Shown: positions 15,985-17,691 of the stretch, one piece after another
Layout: the number at the start of each line of letters is the position of its first letter
How positions within the stretch are numbered: the first letter of the stretch is position 1
Assembly: GCA_945292135.1 (NCBI GenBank)
Contig: CALYRA010000002.1
Location: 1 to 17,691, forward strand
DNA from: an uncultured Dysgonomonas sp.
GTDB lineage: Bacteria > Bacteroidota > Bacteroidia > Bacteroidales > Dysgonomonadaceae
DNA: 17,691 bases
Direction of reading: 5' to 3'
The notes under the pieces: generated by a model
Database searches by the model: none
What the model saw: only the letters and a program-made list of their open reading frames with translations
What the model was told of the DNA's origin: nothing
Position numbers and translations under genes: made by a program

Positions 15985-16564
15985 CATTGAAAACTTTGGG
16001 GTGGGCTACCTGATCGGAACCATCTATGGATTCAATATATTGTTTTACAACCGAAAATATATTGCTTGATGGTATCGAAAGTCCAATAGATAGATCATAG
16101 GACTAAGACAGACAAAAATCATGATATACGTGATAAAAAAATCATAACATGAAGAATAATCTTCTTTGTACCTCAAAAAAGGATTTTTTTGGCTGTCTCA
16201 AACATATGAAGGTCATGTTCGTGACAAAAAAATGTAGATGACAGCCAATAAGATTACCAACAGTATCAGTTTATGCAGTAAACTCGCTTTTTACGTCACA
16301 AATCTAAAAATGAAACCGTTAAGATGCCAACAAAGAAACCTAAAGGACAAAGACTTGTTTAATATTTAAAAGGAAGAAAATAGAAAAATATCAGGCTTTC
16401 GTATAATTGTGGAGCATTCTATTGAAGGAATCAAAAAATGCCGTATTGTCAAAGAACGTTTCAGATGTCGCAAGTTCGGCTTTGACGATTATGTCATGCT
16501 TATTGCTTTTGGTCTTCATAATTTCAGAATATCAATGAAAACGAGTAATATAGTACTTTGTTAA
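15985..16564 (+). pseudogene. Degraded IS5-family transposase
   Basis: Pieces of one DDE transposase are readable in order but in different frames: YLIGTIYGFN, LLDGIESPIDRS, FWLSQT with EGHVRDKKM, TKKPKGQRL, and KEENRKISGFRIIVEHSIEG followed by KKCRIVKERFRCRKFGFDDY and AFGLHNFRI, ending at TAA 16562-16564. All three catalytic acidic positions can still be placed: Asp at 16068-16070, Asp at 16222-16224 and Glu at 16412-16414. At least three frame changes and several stops separate the pieces, and the 5' third is missing. No terminal inverted repeats or target duplication could be found. The last roughly 55 codons are uninterrupted. It is a dead element. Confidence 0.85.
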
Positions 16565-16582
16565 AGATAATATCTAATAAAA

Positions 16583-17691
16583 TTATTTTTCAATCCTTAT
16601 ACGAGCATCAACCGCAATAACTGTTTTCCCGTTGGCTATTAAGGGATTAATATCTATTTCCTTTATTTCGGTCGCAAATCTCAGCATAACGGATAGCCTG
16701 ACAATTGTTTCAATGAATAAATCTTCATTCAGACCTTTTTTTCCGCGCGTACCTTTAATTATTTTATATGCTCTGAGGGATTGAACCATAGACCGAGCTT
16801 CTTCAAAACTTAAAGGAGCAAGTCCGGAAGCGATATCTTTTAATACTTCTACAAAAATTCCCCCCAATCCGCATAATACGATATGACCATATTTCGGCTC
16901 GTATTTAGCGCCGATGAATAATTCCTGCCCCGAAAGCATTGGTTGCACAGTAACCGCGTCTACGTTTTTTATATTCATTATTCTGTCAAACTCTAAAGAA
17001 AGATGTTCCGAAGATCGTATATTTAAGGCTACTCCCCCTATATCAGACTTATGAACAGATCCAACGCATTTGGCGACAACAGGATAACCCATTTTGTCGG
17101 CAAAGCTGATAATCTCATTCTTATCGTTAGAGACAAGCTCTTCCACGATTGAAATGCCCGCAGCGTCAAACAACTGTTTAATCTTACCGCTTTCGATATA
17201 ACCATTCTCACACGTATCAATAATAGACCTCACCTTCGGAATATCTACATCTATGTCCTCAATCTTCCCCACTGACGGAGGAGTCTGACCAATGACTTTT
17301 GATAGTGCGTCGGCAAGCGCGTATTCATCTAAAAAATTTACATGTCCTTTATTTATAAAATATTCAGTCTCTTCAGCAGCCATCACTACCGAAGGCAAAA
17401 TAGGGTAGATTGGCAGTCTGCAACTTCTTATTTTTTTATCCAATATTTCGTAAGCTTCTTTTACGTTACTAACGCCCGGATTGCCATATATAACAGCTAT
17501 TCCGTCAATTTCCTTAAAATATTTTTCGCAGAAGTCAATAGCGTGCGCCATATGTTCACCGGTGCCGGTACCTATTATGTCGATAGGATTGGATACGGCT
17601 TCCCCCGGAAGAATAGTCTTTTTTAATTACTTAGCACGTTCGGGTTCCATTTCAGGAACGTTGATATTACCCTTAGCCAATGCGTCTGTCA
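16583..17691 (-). pseudogene. ADP-forming acetate/acyl-CoA ligase, interrupted by an in-frame stop (partial at window edge)
   Basis: The enzyme family converts acyl-CoA, ADP and phosphate to acid, CoA and ATP, a last ATP-yielding step of fermentation. The minus strand enters the window in frame (TDALAKGNINVPEMEPERAK), hits TAA at 17627-17629, and continues in the same frame as LKKTILPGEAVSNPIDIIGT. It then runs uninterrupted from ATG 17551 for 322 residues. These hold the CoA-ligase-like domain (GIAVIYGNPG, LPIYPILPSVV) and an ATP-grasp domain with VVAKCVGSVHKSDIGGVALN and the ending IKEIDINPLIANGKTVIAVD. Homology on both sides of the stop shows a single long ancestral gene (family about 690 residues). 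The break is inside a domain, so it is not a natural alpha/beta subunit split. The downstream part is otherwise intact, so the nonsense change looks recent. Translation from 17551 could give an N-truncated protein lacking the CoA-binding domain. Confidence 0.85.

Noticed and set aside
1..17691. CRISPR array or tandem repeat block
   Set aside because: No regularly spaced repeats were seen on reading the window.

Overview
The window comes from an AT-rich member of the Bacteroidota, most likely a Bacteroidales lineage. Two things point there. The proteins read like Bacteroidales versions of RecG, RNase R, TyrS, ExbD and BlaR1. Many genes are also preceded by the Bacteroidota -7 element TAnnTTTG instead of a sigma-70 -10 box. 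Several metabolic and sensory genes survive only as relics beside intact housekeeping genes. That mix suggests a genome in active reduction, as in host-restricted or protist-associated Bacteroidales; the lifestyle is inference.

Layout, left to right. recG (3' part, +). A two-gene + operon: a YbjN-like protein, then a cytoplasmic-looking trypsin-type protease with a zinc ribbon and its own YbjN-like tail, closed by a strong terminator. A decayed - strand stretch: an unidentified relic, then the wreck of a blaI-blaR1 penicillinase-type sensor operon. blaI is full length but riddled with stops and two frameshifts. blaR1 has lost its metallopeptidase core and keeps only the first membrane helix and the TonB-like tail. 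tsaB (-) and a relic of the adhE 3' end (-). rnr (+), convergent with an orphan exbD (-) over a bidirectional terminator. A + gene for an LTA-synthase-like membrane protein whose catalytic residues have been replaced. tyrS and tRNA-Gln(TTG) (+). A divergent hxlR / secreted metallo-beta-lactamase-fold pair with a candidate operator between them. A shredded IS5-type transposase (+). Finally an ADP-forming acyl-CoA ligase (-) cut by an in-frame TAA; it runs off the right edge.

The working genes serve DNA repair (RecG), RNA turnover (RNase R), tRNA modification (TsaB), translation (TyrS, tRNA-Gln) and probably energy transduction at the envelope (ExbD). What is being lost is antibiotic or cell-wall sensing (blaI/blaR1), two acetyl-CoA fermentation outlets (adhE to ethanol, ADP-forming ligase to acetate plus ATP) and a mobile element. 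The most unusual intact items are the protease/YbjN pair and the apparently catalytically dead LTA-synthase-like protein, which keeps a full open frame and a promoter.
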